Of a DNA stretch of 64,000 nucleotides, positions 63,371-64,000 are shown piece by piece. Both the position numbers and the translations under genes were made by a program. The notes under the pieces were generated by a model. That model did no database searches and was not told the origin of the DNA. It was given only the letters and a program-made list of their open reading frames with translations. The stretch is from Pseudoalteromonas sp. R3 (GTDB lineage Bacteria > Pseudomonadota > Gammaproteobacteria > Enterobacterales > Alteromonadaceae). Each line of letters opens with the position of its first letter. The first letter of the stretch is position 1. The stretch covers positions 3,534,001-3,598,000 of the forward strand of contig NZ_CP034835.1 of NCBI RefSeq assembly GCF_004014715.1. The letters are read 5' to 3'.

Positions 63371-63998
63371 AGTTTTCGCTCCAGTTAGAAAGTGACAAAG
63401 TGATGGCCTGGCCCAGGCCCAGAGTGGGTGCATCGAAACCGCGTTCCAGGCCGCGATACATCACCCGGAACAGGGTGTCCGGACTAAATTCGTTGGCGTC
63501 AAAGGCGTACTGCTCAGGCAAGCCAATCTGTTCACACCACTGCGTGCATTTGGCGTGATATTGCAAACTGATAAAGGGCGTTTGCGTCATATAGGCATAG
63601 ATTTGTGCATGCAGTCGCATCCCCACCATGACCCTGAACATCGCCATACACTGTAAAATACTGGCCGGATTCGCCACATAGTGGATGCGCTTAACCTGCA
63701 CATACTCAGGCAGGCGAGCCACTATTTTGTCGTGGATTGCTCTGTCACTGCCTTTTGTCTGGTCGTTCAGATCCACCAGATAAATGTCTTCGTTGGTAAA
63801 ACTCCACACTGTGGTAATAAGGTCAACGGCTTTGGCAATCCGGCGCAGTTCATTGTGCTCGTTGACATTGCCAAACGCATCTATAGATTGCGGGCAAAAG
63901 TTAAAAGCAATTCCCTGACGCGCCACCGGGTTCAGCCTCCCTTTCAGGTGATGCAACAAAGAAGGCGCAAGGTCAAAGGTGTGCTTCAGATTAGCGTG
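63327..63998 (-). CDS. Polysaccharide pyruvyl transferase family protein, partial at right edge
   Basis: The frame is open to the window edge, so the start lies outside (codons read upstream from 63959 to 63998). The visible part has the family pattern: IAFNFCPQSIDAFGNVNEH, VVGMRLHAQIYAY (RLH motif, part of the active site of CsaB-like enzymes), TPFISLQYHAKC. Members add ketal-linked pyruvate to exopolysaccharide or cell-wall sugars, or act on related substrates. It belongs to a surface-polysaccharide operon that continues beyond the window. The C-terminal 15 residues overlap the GT2 start. Confidence 0.85.
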   Translation of the reverse strand, partial: HANLKHTFDLAPSLLHHLKGRLNPVARQGIAFNFCPQSIDAFGNVNEHNELRRIAKAVDLITTVWSFTNEDIYLVDLNDQTKGSDRAIHDKIVARLPEYVQVKRIHYVANPASILQCMAMFRVMVGMRLHAQIYAYMTQTPFISLQYHAKCTQWCEQIGLPEQYAFDANEFSPDTLFRVMYRGLERGFDAPTLGLGQAITLSLSNWSENYEQHSIHSRYSTVQ

Positions 63999-64000
63999 AG

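Noticed and set aside
1..64000. CRISPR array, transposase, integrase, prophage or RNA genes
   Set aside because: No regularly spaced repeats, transposase-like proteins or tRNA/rRNA sequences were seen. The MITE-like repeat encodes nothing.

Overview
The window looks like chromosomal DNA of a marine gammaproteobacterium, most probably Pseudoalteromonas or a close relative in the Alteromonadales. This rests on the gene set (rhlE and dbpA helicases, unlinked gspAB, creBCD, many secreted lipoproteins and hydrolases), the moderate base composition and the short AT-rich intergenic regions. No lineage marker was available, so it is inference. I saw no rRNA, tRNA, CRISPR array, transposase or prophage gene. 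Gene density is high and most genes are single or in pairs.

Layout. 1-4.7 kb: the end of an intradiol dioxygenase, a di-haem cytochrome c peroxidase with a fibronectin-like domain, a secreted protein, a double cystatin-like protein and a divergent small HTH regulator. 4.9-8.4 kb: two DEAD-box RNA helicases (RhlE, DbpA), then a zinc-independent ribosomal protein pair (type B L31 and L36) behind a near-perfect Zur operator. 8.6-19.1 kb: secreted and envelope proteins (a PPC-type protein, orphan ExbD, a solute-binding protein, a spondin-like lipoprotein, a beta-lactamase-fold lipoprotein), a cytosolic choloylglycine-hydrolase-type enzyme and a large GH20 hexosaminidase. 19.2-19.6 kb: two tiny double-glycine leader peptides; a third with the same leader lies at 30.1 kb on the other strand. 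19.6-29.9 kb: LysR/ChrA, MscS, a soluble multi-PAS chemoreceptor, a Kef-type antiporter and cytochrome b561. 30.5-36.2 kb: a frameshifted acyltransferase, DUF2306 and DUF2975/HTH membrane proteins, a MITE-like palindromic repeat and an S9 peptidase lipoprotein. 36.2-40.7 kb: an outer-membrane barrel and creBCD. 40.9-44.5 kb: a translationally coupled lipoprotein and HEAT-repeat protein. 45.2-49.2 kb: a small stress/detoxification locus (HxlR, tautomerase, NTF2-like, GST, LysR), nitrilase and AlkB. 49.4-56.0 kb: RluA, M20 peptidase, HD-GYP, GspB, GspA and Cca. 56.2-64 kb: a lipoprotein, an esterase and beta-propeller pair, a giant LRR-Roc-COR-TIR protein, and two surface-polysaccharide genes, the last running off the right edge.

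The most interesting items are the three leader peptides, which align without gaps to a GG at residues 30-31, and the LRR-Roc-COR-TIR protein, an immune-receptor-like architecture. Five genes (acyltransferase, small secreted protein, NTF2-like, GST, RluA) each look as if one base has been lost, several within homopolymers. That suggests residual sequencing errors and should be checked before calling them pseudogenes.
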